A stretch of 64,000 nt of DNA from Dermatobacter hominis (GCF_020715685.1 NZ_CP085840.1:434001-498000), one strand, 5' to 3'; shown: positions 25,195 through 33,879, numbered from the stretch's first letter. Program-made: numbers and translations. The notes: a model not told the origin generated them from the sequence alone.

Positions 25195-25213
25195 TCGGCG
25201 GGGGAGGGGAGCG

Positions 25214-25229
25214 GGCCGCGCCGGCGGCC
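25214..25229. terminator. Hairpin between convergent yqgE and aldehyde dehydrogenase genes
   Basis: GGCCGC-GCCG-GCGGCC (25214-25229) is a perfect 6-bp stem with a 4-base loop in a 38-base convergent gap. Confidence 0.45.
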
Positions 25230-25232
25230 GGC

Positions 25233-26654
25233 TCAGCCCTGGATGACGATCATCCGGCGCTCGGTCATCTCCTGCACCGTGTACGGCGGACCCTCACGGG
25301 TGTTGCCGGAGTCGCGGACGCCGCCGTAGGGCTGCTGGTCGGCCCGCCACGACGGCAGCTCGTTCACCAGGACGCCGCCGAAGTCGAGCGTGTCGGCCGC
25401 CTTCAGGGCCTTGCCGATGTCGGTCGTGAACACCGACGCCTGGAGGCCGTAGCGCGTGTCGTTGGCGAGCGCGAGGGCGTCGTCGAAGCGCTCGTAGGGC
25501 GCGACGCCGACGAGCGGTCCGAACACCTCGGTGGTGCAGACCTTCATGTCGGGCCGGACCCCGTCGAGCAGCGTGGGCACGAGCACGTCGTGGTCGCCGC
25601 GGGTGCCGCCGACGACCAGCCGCGCGCCCTCGTCGGTCGCCTCGGCGATCCAGGCTGCGACCCGGTCGGTCTCGCCGGGGTCGATCAGCGCGCTGACCTC
25701 GGTCGCGGGGTCGGACGGCGGCCCCACCTTCAGCTGGCCGACCTTCTCGGCCAGGGCGGCGACGAAGCCCTCGTGGAGGCTGTTGTGGACGTACACCCGC
25801 TGCACCGAGATGCAGGTCTGGCCGGCGAAGGCGTAGCCGCCGACGGCGATCTTGGCGGCCGCGGTCTCCCAGTCGCCGTCCGGCTCGATGACGACCGGGG
25901 CGTTGTTGCCGAGCTCGAGGCTGACCCGCTTGCGGGGCGCGTCGGCCCGGATGCCCCAGCCGACCTCGGGCGACCCCGTGAACGTGATCATCGCCACGTC
26001 GGGGTGGAGGACCATGTGGTTGGCGACCCGACCGCTGCAGGTGACGACGTTGAGCCACCCCGGCGGGAGGCCGGCCTCCTCGAAGAGGCGGGCGATGCGC
26101 AGGGCGGTGAGCGGCGTCGACGAGGCCGGCTTCAGCACCACCGGGCAGCCGGCGGCCACCGCCGGTGCGATCTTGTGGCACACGAGGTTGAGCGGGAAGT
26201 TGAACGGCGAGATCGCGCCGACGACGCCGATCGGCACGCGCTTGGTGAAGCCGAGCTTGCCGACGCCGGCCGACGACGCGTCGAGCGGGACCATCTCACC
26301 GGTGAACGTGCGGGCCTCGGCGGCCGAGAAGCGGATCGTGTCGACGGCGCGCTGCGCCTCGACCCGTGCGGTGGTGATCGGCTTGGCCGACTCCTCGGAG
26401 ATCGAGCGGGCGAACTCGTCGAGGCGCTCGGTCAGCAGCACCGCGGCGCGGTCGAGCACCTCGGCGCGCTCGAACGCGGGCGGCGGCCCGGCGCGGTGGC
26501 GCTCCAGCGCGACCGCGATGGCGCGGTCGAGGTCGGCCGTGGTGCACGCGGGCACGACGCCGACCACGGAGCCGTCGTAGGGGGAGCGGACCTCGTTCAC
26601 CTCGTCCGCGAGGACGTCGGTCCCGTCGATGAGCGCCGGTGTGATGTCGGTCAT
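25233..26654 (-). CDS. NAD(P)-dependent aldehyde dehydrogenase
   Basis: A 473-residue aldehyde dehydrogenase. It has ISPFNFPLNLVCHKIAPA near residue 150, ITFTGSPEVG near 225, the general-base Glu in SLELGNNAPVV near 245, and the nucleophilic Cys in FAGQTCISVQRVYVH near 280. It oxidises an aldehyde to an acid, and relatives include lactaldehyde and succinate-semialdehyde enzymes. TAGCCT (26661-26666) lies 6 bases before ATG, so the mRNA is probably leaderless. No pathway partner is adjacent. Confidence 0.92.
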   Translation of the reverse strand: MTDITPALIDGTDVLADEVNEVRSPYDGSVVGVVPACTTADLDRAIAVALERHRAGPPPAFERAEVLDRAAVLLTERLDEFARSISEESAKPITTARVEAQRAVDTIRFSAAEARTFTGEMVPLDASSAGVGKLGFTKRVPIGVVGAISPFNFPLNLVCHKIAPAVAAGCPVVLKPASSTPLTALRIARLFEEAGLPPGWLNVVTCSGRVANHMVLHPDVAMITFTGSPEVGWGIRADAPRKRVSLELGNNAPVVIEPDGDWETAAAKIAVGGYAFAGQTCISVQRVYVHNSLHEGFVAALAEKVGQLKVGPPSDPATEVSALIDPGETDRVAAWIAEATDEGARLVVGGTRGDHDVLVPTLLDGVRPDMKVCTTEVFGPLVGVAPYERFDDALALANDTRYGLQASVFTTDIGKALKAADTLDFGGVLVNELPSWRADQQPYGGVRDSGNTREGPPYTVQEMTERRMIVIQG

Positions 26655-26718
26655 GCGGCGAGGCTACCCACGAGGGGGTGGCCGGCAGTCGGCGACGAGG
26701 GCCCGTCGCAGCGGGTGC

Positions 26719-27600
26719 TCAGCCGGCCGGCGGCGACCCGGGAGGCGGCGGGGTCCGGTAGGTCGCCTGGACGTCCACCCGCTCCACGCGCTCGACGATG
26801 ACGGCGTCGACGATCTCGTCGTCCCAGGCGCCACGAGGTGGGCCGCCCTCCGAGCCGTTCGCCCCGCCGGCCCCCGATCGCGGGCCGGGCTCCTCGACGA
26901 CCTCGCCCTCGCCGGCGTCCTCCTGGACGGCGGCCTGAGCCGGTGGGTCGGCGCGCCCGCCCGCGAAGTACTGCTTGGCGGCCCGGCCCACCGAGCGGGC
27001 CAGCACGGCGTTGCCCGCAGCGCCGACGCCGGCGCCGATGCCGTAGGGCACGAGCGCAGCCAGGCTCCACGGGCCCCTGGCGTTGGACAGCTTGGCGACC
27101 GCCTTCTTGGTGACGCCCGCGCTGGCGGGCGCCGCGGTCCCCGTGGGCAGCTTGGCGACGAGGCGAGCGCCGCTGCGGGAGCCCACCCGGGCGGCCAGGC
27201 CGGTGAGGCCGACCGCGGCGCTCTCCGACAGCCCCAGGACGGCCAGGACGAGCGCGGTGCGCTCGTCGACGGTGGACTGCTGGTGGCCGTAGATCAGGCC
27301 GATCCCCATGATCATCTCGCTCAGCCGGCCCATGCTGTACGTCGCGTCCGCGCCGGCGGTGGCAGCCGCGACGGCCACGCCCGCGACCGGGGAGGCGGCG
27401 GCGCCGCCGGCCACCGCGCCGCCGAGCGCGAGCTCCTTGGCGCACTTGCGGATCAGCCGGTCCGCCAGCTCGTCGGGCGTGGCGGTCGGGTCCTCGGCGC
27501 GCAGGCGGGACACGGCCTCGACGGCCATGGCGAAGCGCTGGTCGACCATGCGGTCGACGATCGGCACGAGCGAGCGCTCGTCAGGGCGACGACGGGCCAC
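26719..27600 (-). CDS. EcsC-family protein
   Basis: A 293-residue protein with an Ala/Gly-rich middle that could insert in membranes (AVAGGAAASPVAGVAVAAAT near residues 60-80) and the block YSMGRLSEMIMGIGLIYGHQ, which I associate with EcsC-like proteins of actinobacteria. EcsC accompanies the Ecs ABC transporter in Bacillus, but no transporter is next to it here. The C-terminal 60 residues are acidic and low complexity. TAGCGT (27607-27612) lies 6 bases before the GTG start. Function unknown. Confidence 0.65.
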   Translation of the reverse strand: MARRRPDERSLVPIVDRMVDQRFAMAVEAVSRLRAEDPTATPDELADRLIRKCAKELALGGAVAGGAAASPVAGVAVAAATAGADATYSMGRLSEMIMGIGLIYGHQQSTVDERTALVLAVLGLSESAAVGLTGLAARVGSRSGARLVAKLPTGTAAPASAGVTKKAVAKLSNARGPWSLAALVPYGIGAGVGAAGNAVLARSVGRAAKQYFAGGRADPPAQAAVQEDAGEGEVVEEPGPRSGAGGANGSEGGPPRGAWDDEIVDAVIVERVERVDVQATYRTPPPPGSPPAG

Positions 27601-27732
27601 GTCGTCACGCTACCGAACCACCCCGGCTCCCCACGGTCATGGGGAGCCGGACCGGTCCGTCATCACAGGATCACCCCCGACGGTGCAGACGTGTCACGCC
27701 GGCGACCGCGCCAAGGGAGTGGTGGTCCCCGC

Positions 27733-28053
27733 TCAGGAGAGCGTGAGGTATGCCTCCGCCCGTCGACGTCGCACGTTCGTCCGGCGCTTCCAGAAGGTCT
27801 GCTTCCAGTGGCGCACACGCCGCTGCGGTCGGAGCACGGCGTGGGACTCCGGCGAGTCGTGCTCGTCGGTGTAGCCGTGGGTCGCGTGCGGGATCTCCAG
27901 CACCAGGCCGTCGTGATCCTCGTCGAGGACCGCGATGTGCAGGGACTGGTTGACCGTGCGGCGCACCCTCCGGTGCTCCGCCTTGCGCAACTCCCGTTCC
28001 TCCTGCAGCGCAGAAGTGGCTCCGGACCGACGAGTACGGTGACGGTTGGACAT
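27733..28053 (-). CDS. Small basic protein of unknown function
   Basis: A 106-residue protein with basic ends (MSNRHRTRRSG, then RRVRHWKQTFWKRRTNVRRRR) and a central segment RTVNQSLHIAVLDEDHDGLVLEI. I do not recognise it. ATG 28053 is chosen over upstream in-frame codons because GGGAGGTG lies six bases before it. The charge pattern would suit nucleic-acid binding, which is speculation. It is divergent from the PanK-like kinase gene. Confidence 0.5.
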   Translation of the reverse strand: MSNRHRTRRSGATSALQEERELRKAEHRRVRRTVNQSLHIAVLDEDHDGLVLEIPHATHGYTDEHDSPESHAVLRPQRRVRHWKQTFWKRRTNVRRRRAEAYLTLS

Positions 28054-28140
28054 CGGCACCTCCCTGGGTTGTGGGTGGCAGGCCGGACGGGTCCGACCCG
28101 CTCCACTAGGGGACACCGGTCACCCGGGTCTGTCAAGGGT

Positions 28141-28893
28141 ATGGACCGGCGCTCACGGGAACTTCACGGGAGGCTCACGGTGGTGATGGAGGCCCTGGTC
28201 GAGCTGGTCGCCGCGTGCCGGGACGAGGTGGGGGAGCGGCCCGCCGTCGTGGGCATCGGCGGTCCGATCTCGAGCGGGAAGTCCACGTTCGCCGGGCTCC
28301 TGGCCGATCGCCTGCGCGAGGACCGCGAGCTGGCGGTCGGCGTCGTGGCGGCCGACGGGTTCCTGTTCAGCAACGACGACCTGCACGCCCGGGGCCTGTT
28401 CGACCGCAAGGGCTACCCGGAGTCGTTCGACGTCGCGTCGCTCGTCGCCTTCCTGGACGCGGTGCGGCACGGCCGCACCGACGTCGTCGCGCCGAGGTAC
28501 TCCCATGAGGCCTACGACGTGGTGCCCGGGACCGATCCGGTCGGCGACGTCGACGTGCTGGTCGTCGAGGGCATCGTCGTGCTGCAGCCGTCGATGGACG
28601 GCCAGCTCGACCTCGGCATCTACCTGAACGCCGAGCCGGACGACCTCCGCGACTGGTACACGGACCGGTTCGTGGAGCTCGTGGGCGAGGTGGAGGACGG
28701 CTCGACGTCGATCCTGTCGCTGTTCCGGGGGCTCGAGGGCCAGGCGCTGCGCGACGCCGCGGTCAACGTCTGGGAGGCGATCAACGTCCCGAACAACGTC
28801 GAGTTCGTGGAGCCGACGCGGGGGAGGGCCGACGTCGTGGTGGTGCAGGACGCGGACCACGGGCTGGTCGCGCTCGAACGCCGCGAGGTCTGA
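28141..28893 (+). CDS. Type I pantothenate kinase-like P-loop kinase
   Basis: A 250-residue kinase with Walker A GGPISSGKST near residue 40 and the block DRKGYPESFDVASLVAFLDAV near 95, then VVAPRYSHEAYDVVPGTDPV near 118 and VLVVEGIVVLQ. This series (KGxPESxD, APxYSHxxYD) is typical of CoaA, which phosphorylates pantothenate in coenzyme A synthesis. CoaA is about 310 residues, so this copy is short. A related uridine-kinase-like specificity is possible. GTG 28180 with GGGAGG upstream is an alternative start that would remove 13 residues. Confidence 0.75.
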   Translation: MDRRSRELHGRLTVVMEALVELVAACRDEVGERPAVVGIGGPISSGKSTFAGLLADRLREDRELAVGVVAADGFLFSNDDLHARGLFDRKGYPESFDVASLVAFLDAVRHGRTDVVAPRYSHEAYDVVPGTDPVGDVDVLVVEGIVVLQPSMDGQLDLGIYLNAEPDDLRDWYTDRFVELVGEVEDGSTSILSLFRGLEGQALRDAAVNVWEAINVPNNVEFVEPTRGRADVVVVQDADHGLVALERREV

Positions 28894-28900
28894 CCGGCGA

Positions 28901-28968
28901 CCCCCGCCTTTGGCGGACGTTTCCGTCGTCTGACGACCGGAACCGCCGCCAAAGGCGGCGGCGGGGGG
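28901..28968. terminator. Nested long inverted repeat after the kinase gene
   Basis: Outer arms CCCCCGCC...GGCGGGGG, then CGCCTTTGGCGG/CCGCCAAAGGCG, and an inner TTCC-GTCGT/ACGAC-GGAA core make a near-continuous hairpin starting 8 bases after the kinase stop. It contains copy 1 of a 43-base repeat. Confidence 0.6.
28912..28954 (+). repeat. Direct repeat copy 1 (43 bp, one mismatch to copy 2)
   Basis: Positions 28912-28954 match 29451-29493 with one difference (A versus C at the sixth base); the last 37 bases are identical. The core is GTTTCCGTCGTCTGACGAC. Confidence 0.9.
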
Positions 28969-29001
28969 CCTGGGATCCGTCCGGGGTCGGCCGTCGAGCA
29001 C

Positions 29002-29022
29002 TAGATTCGTCACTGTGACGAA
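29002..29022 (+). promoter_or_regulatory. Leaderless promoter with palindrome over the start codon
   Basis: TAGATT (29002-29007) ends 7 bases before GTG 29015. The palindrome TTCGTCAC-T-GTGACGAA (29006-29022) covers the -10 edge, transcription start and first codons, so a bound repressor would block initiation. Confidence 0.55.
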
Positions 29023-29431
29023 ACGACGGGGTGGGGAGGTGGGGTCGGGGGACGCGTCGTCGGTGCGGCGGTCGTCGCAGGTCGCCGACCTCGAGGAACG
29101 GGACGCACCGAGGCGATGTGCGTGGTGCGGACGGCGGTTGCCGGATCCGGCGGCCACGGGACGGCCGAGGACGTACTGCCGGCGATCGTGTCGCCAACGG
29201 GCGTTCGAGGCCCGCCGGCGGCTCGGTGAGCTGACCTGGGGCGAGGACCGCCTCAAGGAGCTCGTGAGCCGCATGGACGACCAGTACGTGGTCCTGGCGA
29301 CGCTGCGGGATGCGGTCGACGAGATGCTGCGTGACGTCGAGGACGGCCGTCCGTGGGACGACGACACCAGGGACGAGCACGTGCGGCGGCTCAGCGCCTT
29401 GCTGGACGACGTGTCGACGACGTCGTCGTAG
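29015..29431 (+). CDS. Putative zinc-finger protein
   Basis: A 138-residue protein with a four-cysteine cluster, CAWCGRRL near residue 35 and YCRRSCRQRAFEARRR near 54, which should bind one zinc ion. The C-terminal half is helical and acidic (ELVSRMDDQYVVLATLRDAVDEM). Similar small CxxC...CxxxC proteins with a CRQRAxxxR helix are common in actinobacteria and have no known role, but DNA binding is plausible. The start codon lies inside a palindrome, so autoregulation is possible. The gene is bracketed by two copies of a 43-bp repeat. Confidence 0.7.
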   Translation: MTKRRGGEVGSGDASSVRRSSQVADLEERDAPRRCAWCGRRLPDPAATGRPRTYCRRSCRQRAFEARRRLGELTWGEDRLKELVSRMDDQYVVLATLRDAVDEMLRDVEDGRPWDDDTRDEHVRRLSALLDDVSTTSS

Positions 29432-29450
29432 CGGCCCTCGATACCGCTTC

Positions 29451-29493
29451 GGCGGCCGTTTCCGTCGTCTGACGACCGGAACCGCCGCCAAAG
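29451..29493 (+). repeat. Direct repeat copy 2, hairpin after the zinc-finger gene
   Basis: Second copy of the 43-bp repeat, 20 bases after the zinc-finger stop. It can fold with GGCGG/CCGCC outer and CCGTCGT/ACGACCGG inner pairs, so each copy probably terminates the gene before it. The following 150 bases to the UspA stop contain an unusually AT-richer patch (29505-29535) and no gene I can support. Confidence 0.85.
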
Positions 29494-29646
29494 TCCTCTG
29501 TGGGAATGCCGGAAATGCTGATTATGTCCGTAGGGCTGGATGGCGGCGCAGGGCCCGGCTGCGCCGGTACCCCGCTCTCGACGCTCCCACGATCCTCAGC
29601 GACGCCGGCGCGCGTGCTGCGGGTCGGAACGATCCGCGCCGCGCGG

Positions 29647-30102
29647 TCAGTCGTCCTTGGAGTTGACGACGAGCACCGGGCACGGGGCGTTGTGCACGAC
29701 GTGGGTGCTGACCGAGCCGAGCAGGGCCCGCTTGATGGCGCCCCTCCCCCGGGACCCGATGACCACCACGTCGGCGCCGAGCTCCTGGGCGGCCGCGACC
29801 ACGGCGAGGCCGGGCTCCCCCGTCTCCACCCGCCGCTCGATGTTCTGCCCGGCGGGCAGGCCGGCGATCGTGCGGTCGATGCTCTCGTCGGCCTCCTCCT
29901 TGGCGCCGACCCACGCCGCGTCGACGACCTCGGGGGTGGCCATGCCGCCGGCGAAGCCCGACTCCATCCCCGACGACACGACGGCCGGCGTGTGGACGAC
30001 GCACACCAGGGTGACGCTCTCGGCCTCCCCCAGGACGGCGAGGCCGCTGGCGGCCGCCTCCACGGCGTGATCGGAACCATCGGTGGCCACGAGGATCTTC
30101 AC
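29647..30102 (-). CDS. Universal stress protein, UspA family
   Basis: A 151-residue single-domain UspA protein. MKILVATDGSDHAVEAA gives the N-terminal ATP-binding Asp, and VVVIGSRGRGAIKRALLGSVS near residues 110-130 is the G-2x-G-9x-G-S ATP motif, so it belongs to the ATP-binding subgroup. Such proteins act in hypoxia and starvation responses of actinobacteria. GTG 30102 is preceded by GGAAGGGGAG. It is divergent from the glycosyltransferase gene. Confidence 0.92.
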   Translation of the reverse strand: MKILVATDGSDHAVEAAASGLAVLGEAESVTLVCVVHTPAVVSSGMESGFAGGMATPEVVDAAWVGAKEEADESIDRTIAGLPAGQNIERRVETGEPGLAVVAAAQELGADVVVIGSRGRGAIKRALLGSVSTHVVHNAPCPVLVVNSKDD

Positions 30103-30235
30103 GGTCGCTCCCCTTCCAGGGTGGCTCGGCGCGACGCTGGAGGCCGCGGTAGATCTGCGAGGGCAAGGGTAACCCTCGCTGCACCCTGGGAAATGCCTGT
30201 GAGATGAGCGGGCCGACCATTACAGTTCGATGACG

Positions 30236-31375
30236 ATGGGATGGGTGGCCGACAAGACCTCGTGGTGGCGTCGAGCCGACCCTGGGCCTCGTCGTGCCTC
30301 ACGCAAGGCGGCGCACTGGCCGCGGACCGTGCCCGCCGCCGTGCTGTCCGGGGCTGAGCTGGTCCACCTGGGGGGCGGAGAATCCCTCCCGTGCCCCGAC
30401 GCCGACAACCTCCCGCTGGCGCCCGCCGCTGCCCGCGCCGGCCTCGGCACGTCCCGTCTCGCGCTCCCGCCGGCTCGCGTCCACGTGCTCGCCGACGTCG
30501 TCGTGCGACCGGGCTGCGGCGTGGTCACGAGCGCCGACGGGCGGATCGTGGCCGAGAGCGTCACGACGGCGATGATCGGCCGCGTGCCCCTCGACGACGC
30601 CGAGCTGCGCCGTGACCCGATCCACGTGGACGGCACGGTGGCGGTCTTCCGCTCGCCGCAGCGGTCGACCTTCCACACGCTGGTCGACGACCTGCCCAGG
30701 GCGGCCCTGCTCATCCACCCGGCCCTCGGTCGCCTCGGCAACATGTCGGTCCTGCACGACGGGCCGCTGACCGACATGGAGGCGACGCTGCTCGAGCACC
30801 TCGGCGGTCGGCGTGTGCAGCTCGTCGAGGTCGAGCCCGGGCAGCCGATCCACGCCGATCGGGTGGTCGTCCCGAACTTCGTCACCCGACCCGGGGCCGG
30901 TGCGGTCCCGAGCTGGTTCCGGCGCTGGTGCGACCAGGTGCCGCTGCCGTGCGCGGCCCAGGGGCCCCGGCGCATCTTCCTCGACGCCGGCTCGGCCGCC
31001 GGTGTCGAGAACCGCGCCGACCTCCTCGAGGTCCTCGAGCGCCACGGCGTCGAACCGCTCGACCCGTCGTCGCTCAAGCCCGACCTGCTGCTCGCCACCC
31101 TGCGCGACGCCGACGTGGTCGTCGGCTCGGCCGACGGCGGCCTGACCGGCTGCCTGTTCAGCCACCGCGCCCACGTGGTCGAGCTCCTCGACGACGTCAC
31201 GCTCGACCCGGCGATGTACTACCTCGCAGCGTGCAAGGGCCTGCCGTACGACTACGTGCCTGCGGTCGCACCGGCGACGCCGGCCCGCCGCTCGGGCCGG
31301 GACCGCCGGTCCGGGGCCGAGGTCACGATCGACATCGGCTGGATCGACCGGTTGCTCGACCGCGTCGCGGCCTGA
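30236..31375 (+). CDS. Glycosyltransferase family 61-like protein (DUF563)
   Basis: A 379-residue protein with the GT61/DUF563 pattern: STFHTLVDDLPRAALLIHPAL near residue 145, GPRRIFLDAGS and ENRADLLEVLERHGVEPLDPSSL near 240-270, then [18 protein letters not shown] near 295 and HVVELLDD. In GT61 the ENxxEL and GAGLTNxxF-like positions are conserved; here they are ENRADL and DGGLTGCLF. It probably transfers a sugar to a surface polysaccharide. TACAGT (30221-30226) is 9 bases from ATG 30236; ATG 30230 in frame is too close for a leaderless start. Confidence 0.75.
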   Translation: MGWVADKTSWWRRADPGPRRASRKAAHWPRTVPAAVLSGAELVHLGGGESLPCPDADNLPLAPAAARAGLGTSRLALPPARVHVLADVVVRPGCGVVTSADGRIVAESVTTAMIGRVPLDDAELRRDPIHVDGTVAVFRSPQRSTFHTLVDDLPRAALLIHPALGRLGNMSVLHDGPLTDMEATLLEHLGGRRVQLVEVEPGQPIHADRVVVPNFVTRPGAGAVPSWFRRWCDQVPLPCAAQGPRRIFLDAGSAAGVENRADLLEVLERHGVEPLDPSSLKPDLLLATLRDADVVVGSADGGLTGCLFSHRAHVVELLDDVTLDPAMYYLAACKGLPYDYVPAVAPATPARRSGRDRRSGAEVTIDIGWIDRLLDRVAA

Positions 31376-31396
31376 CCGTGGTCCCCGACCGCGCGG

Positions 31397-31455
31397 CTCC
31401 CGTTCCTGCGTGACGTTCCGTCGCTCGGCGACGGCCGGCGACGCAGCAACGGGAG
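31397..31455. terminator. 15-bp inverted repeat between convergent genes
   Basis: CTCCCGTTCCTGCGT (31397-31411) pairs with ACGCAGCAACGGGAG (31441-31455) with one mismatch. The 29-base loop contains its own CCGTCG/CGACGG stem. No U-tract. Confidence 0.55.
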
Positions 31456-31465
31456 CGGCGCTCGG

Positions 31466-32572
31466 TCAGACGGGCTGCTCGGCGATGATCTCGCCGAGGA
31501 GGAGCAGCTGGCGCGTCGCCCCGCCGAGCTGGAGCTCGAGCTCCTTGGCCTGCAGGAAGCAGCGGTGCAGCGGGTAGTCGCGATCCACGCCGACGCCGCC
31601 GTGCAGGTGCTGCGCCGCGTGGACGACCCGCTGGCCGCCCCACGCCGCCCAGAACTTGGCGGTCGACACCTCGGCCGAAGCCGGCTCGTCGTTGCCGAGC
31701 CGCCACAGCGCCTGGTGCGTCGTGAGCCGGACGGCCTCGGTGTCGATGTAGGCGTCCGCGGCCCGGTGCGCCACCGCCTGGAACGAGGCGATCGGCACGT
31801 CGAACTGCTTGCGCTCCTTGGCGTAGTCGGCGGTGAGGCGGAGGGCCTCGTCGCACACGCCGGTGGCCACCGCGCACTGGGTGCCGATCGCCCGCTCGTA
31901 GGCCCAGCGGAGCGCGTCCGCGCCCTCGGCGATCAGGGTCGCCGGCGCGTCGGCCAGCAGCAGTGCGGCCTGCGGGTCGCCGAGGGTGGTGTCGAGCGGC
32001 TCGACGCCGACACCCTCGCCCTTCTCGACCAGGAACAGGCCCACAGAGCCGCCCGACTCGATGGCGGCCGGCACCAGCACCGCGTCCGCGATCACGCCGG
32101 CGGGGACGCAGATCTTCGTGCCGCTCACGGTCCAGGCGTCGCCGGCGCGGCTGGCGATCGTGGTCGGCACCAGCGGCTCGCCGCCCTGCTCGTGCCACGC
32201 CGCGGTCAGGATCAGCTCGCCGGCCGTGACTCGGCCGAGGAGATCGGCGGCCACGTCGACCGGTGCGTAGCGGGCCACGGCCGGGACGCCCAGGCCGAGC
32301 GTCTCCCACAGGGGCACCGCCGCGGCCGTGCGGCCGACGGCCTCGAGCACGGCGCCCAGGGCGATCAGGTCGAGCCCGGCGCCGCCGTGCTCCTCGGGCA
32401 CCGTGGCGCCCAGCACGCCGACCTTCGCGAGCTCGGCCCACAGGTCGGCGTCGAAGCGGGGGCCGTCGCCCCGCTCGAGCTCCCGAAGGCGCTCGTGGGT
32501 GGATCGGTCGGCGAGCACCTGGCCCGCCAGGTCACCGATCGCCTGCTGCTCCTCGCTGAAGCGGAAGTCCAT
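31466..32572 (-). CDS. Acyl-CoA dehydrogenase (second subunit of a pair)
   Basis: A 368-residue acyl-CoA dehydrogenase: MDFRFSEEQQAIGDLAGQVL start, PEEHGGAGLDLIALG near residue 62, and QFDVPIASFQAVAHRAADAYID near 250. The FAD-binding and catalytic positions look diverged compared with its partner upstream, as in the two-gene FadE pairs of mycobacteria (alpha2beta2 enzymes for steroid side chains) where only one subunit carries the catalytic Glu. AGGAGA precedes ATG 32572, 54 bases after the partner's stop. The pair is under the KstR-like operator at 33880. Confidence 0.88.
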   Translation of the reverse strand: MDFRFSEEQQAIGDLAGQVLADRSTHERLRELERGDGPRFDADLWAELAKVGVLGATVPEEHGGAGLDLIALGAVLEAVGRTAAAVPLWETLGLGVPAVARYAPVDVAADLLGRVTAGELILTAAWHEQGGEPLVPTTIASRAGDAWTVSGTKICVPAGVIADAVLVPAAIESGGSVGLFLVEKGEGVGVEPLDTTLGDPQAALLLADAPATLIAEGADALRWAYERAIGTQCAVATGVCDEALRLTADYAKERKQFDVPIASFQAVAHRAADAYIDTEAVRLTTHQALWRLGNDEPASAEVSTAKFWAAWGGQRVVHAAQHLHGGVGVDRDYPLHRCFLQAKELELQLGGATRQLLLLGEIIAEQPV

Positions 32573-32626
32573 GTCGTTCGTCTCCTCGTGCGTTCGTCTG
32601 CGTCGTGTCCCGGGTGATCGGCCGCG

Positions 32627-33805
32627 TCAGTTGCGCAGCGCCCGGGGCAGGCCCAGACCGAACATGCCGATCAGGTCGCGCTGGATCTCGTTCGTGCCGC
32701 CGCCGAAGGTGAGGATCAGCAGGCTGCGGTAGTTGCCCTCGAGCCGGCCCTTCAGGACCGAGCCGACCGAGTTGCGCTCGAGGTAGGCGGACGGGCCGAT
32801 GACCTCCATCAGCAGGCGGAACGCCTCCAGGTAGAACTCGGTGCCGAACGTCTTGATCGTCGACGCGTCGGCCACGTCGAGGTGCCCCTCGGTGGCGGTC
32901 CAGGCGACCTTCCAGTTGATGAGGCGCAGGAACTCGAGGCCGGCGTGGACGCGGGCCAGGTTGAGCCGCACCCACTCCTGGTCGACGGGGCGGGAGCCGT
33001 CGGCGTTCACCGTCTCCTGCGCCCAGCGGCGGACCTCGGTGTAGGACTGCTCGAGCAGGCCGGGCGAGCACAGCGTCACGCGCTCGTGGTTGAGCTGGTT
33101 GACGATGAGGCCCCAGCCGTTGTTCTCGCCGCCGACCAGCCAGTCGGCGCGGGCCCGGACGTCGTCGAAGTACGTCGCGTTGATGTCGTGGCTCGACAGC
33201 AGGTGCAGCGGGTCGATCGTGATGCCCGGCGACTTCATGTCGACGATGATCATCGAGATGCCCTTGTGCTTCGGGGCGTCGGGATCGGTGCGGACCGCCA
33301 GCCAGCAGTAGTCCGCGTCGGAGGCCAGCGACGTCCACATCTTCTGGCCGTTGATGACGTACTCGTCGCCGTCGCGGACGGCCTTGGTGCGCAGCGACGC
33401 GAGGTCGGTGCCGGCGCCCGGCTCGGAGTAGCCGATGCAGAAGTGCAGGTCGCCGGCGAGGATCTTCGGGAGGAAGAAGTCCTTCTGCTCCTCGGTGCCG
33501 TACTGCATGATCGTCGGGCCGACGGTGTTGATCGTCAGCATCGGCACCGGGGCGCCGGAGCGCATCGACTCGTCGAAGAAGATGAACTGCTCCATCTGGC
33601 TTCGGCCCTGGCCGCCGTACTCCTTCGGCCAGCCGATCCCGAGCCAGCCGTCCTCGGCCATCTGCTTCACGATCCGCCGGTGCGTCGGGCCGACGCCGGC
33701 CTCCTTGTGGAGCAGGTCCTTGACCTCGTCGGTCAGCAGGTCCTCGTAGTAGCGCCGCAGCTCGTCCCGGAGGCGCTGCTGCTCCTCCGTGTACGCGATG
33801 TGCAT
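32627..33805 (-). CDS. Acyl-CoA dehydrogenase (first subunit of a pair)
   Basis: A 392-residue acyl-CoA dehydrogenase with WPKEYGGQGRSQMEQFIFFDE near residue 60, CIGYSEPGAGTDLASLRTKAV near 120, NGQKMWTSLASDADY near 150, and LILTFGGGTNEIQRDLIGM near 375. These are the flavin, substrate and C-terminal helix motifs of the family. It forms a likely two-subunit enzyme with the next gene. AGGGGGAACAG precedes ATG 33805. The promoter carries an AACGCGTT-centred palindrome like KstR sites, which suggests sterol or fatty-acid degradation. Confidence 0.92.
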   Translation of the reverse strand: MHIAYTEEQQRLRDELRRYYEDLLTDEVKDLLHKEAGVGPTHRRIVKQMAEDGWLGIGWPKEYGGQGRSQMEQFIFFDESMRSGAPVPMLTINTVGPTIMQYGTEEQKDFFLPKILAGDLHFCIGYSEPGAGTDLASLRTKAVRDGDEYVINGQKMWTSLASDADYCWLAVRTDPDAPKHKGISMIIVDMKSPGITIDPLHLLSSHDINATYFDDVRARADWLVGGENNGWGLIVNQLNHERVTLCSPGLLEQSYTEVRRWAQETVNADGSRPVDQEWVRLNLARVHAGLEFLRLINWKVAWTATEGHLDVADASTIKTFGTEFYLEAFRLLMEVIGPSAYLERNSVGSVLKGRLEGNYRSLLILTFGGGTNEIQRDLIGMFGLGLPRALRN

Positions 33806-33879
33806 CTGTTCCCCCTGGCTCGGTCCGTCTCGGTCTGGCGGTTCGATCGTGCAGCCCGGGTCGACCGGGCGGGACGGGA

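Noticed and set aside
8000-31000. Search for mobile elements or CRISPR arrays
   Set aside because: I saw no transposase, integrase or phage-type protein and no regularly spaced repeats; the tandem repeats found are short and have no unique spacers.
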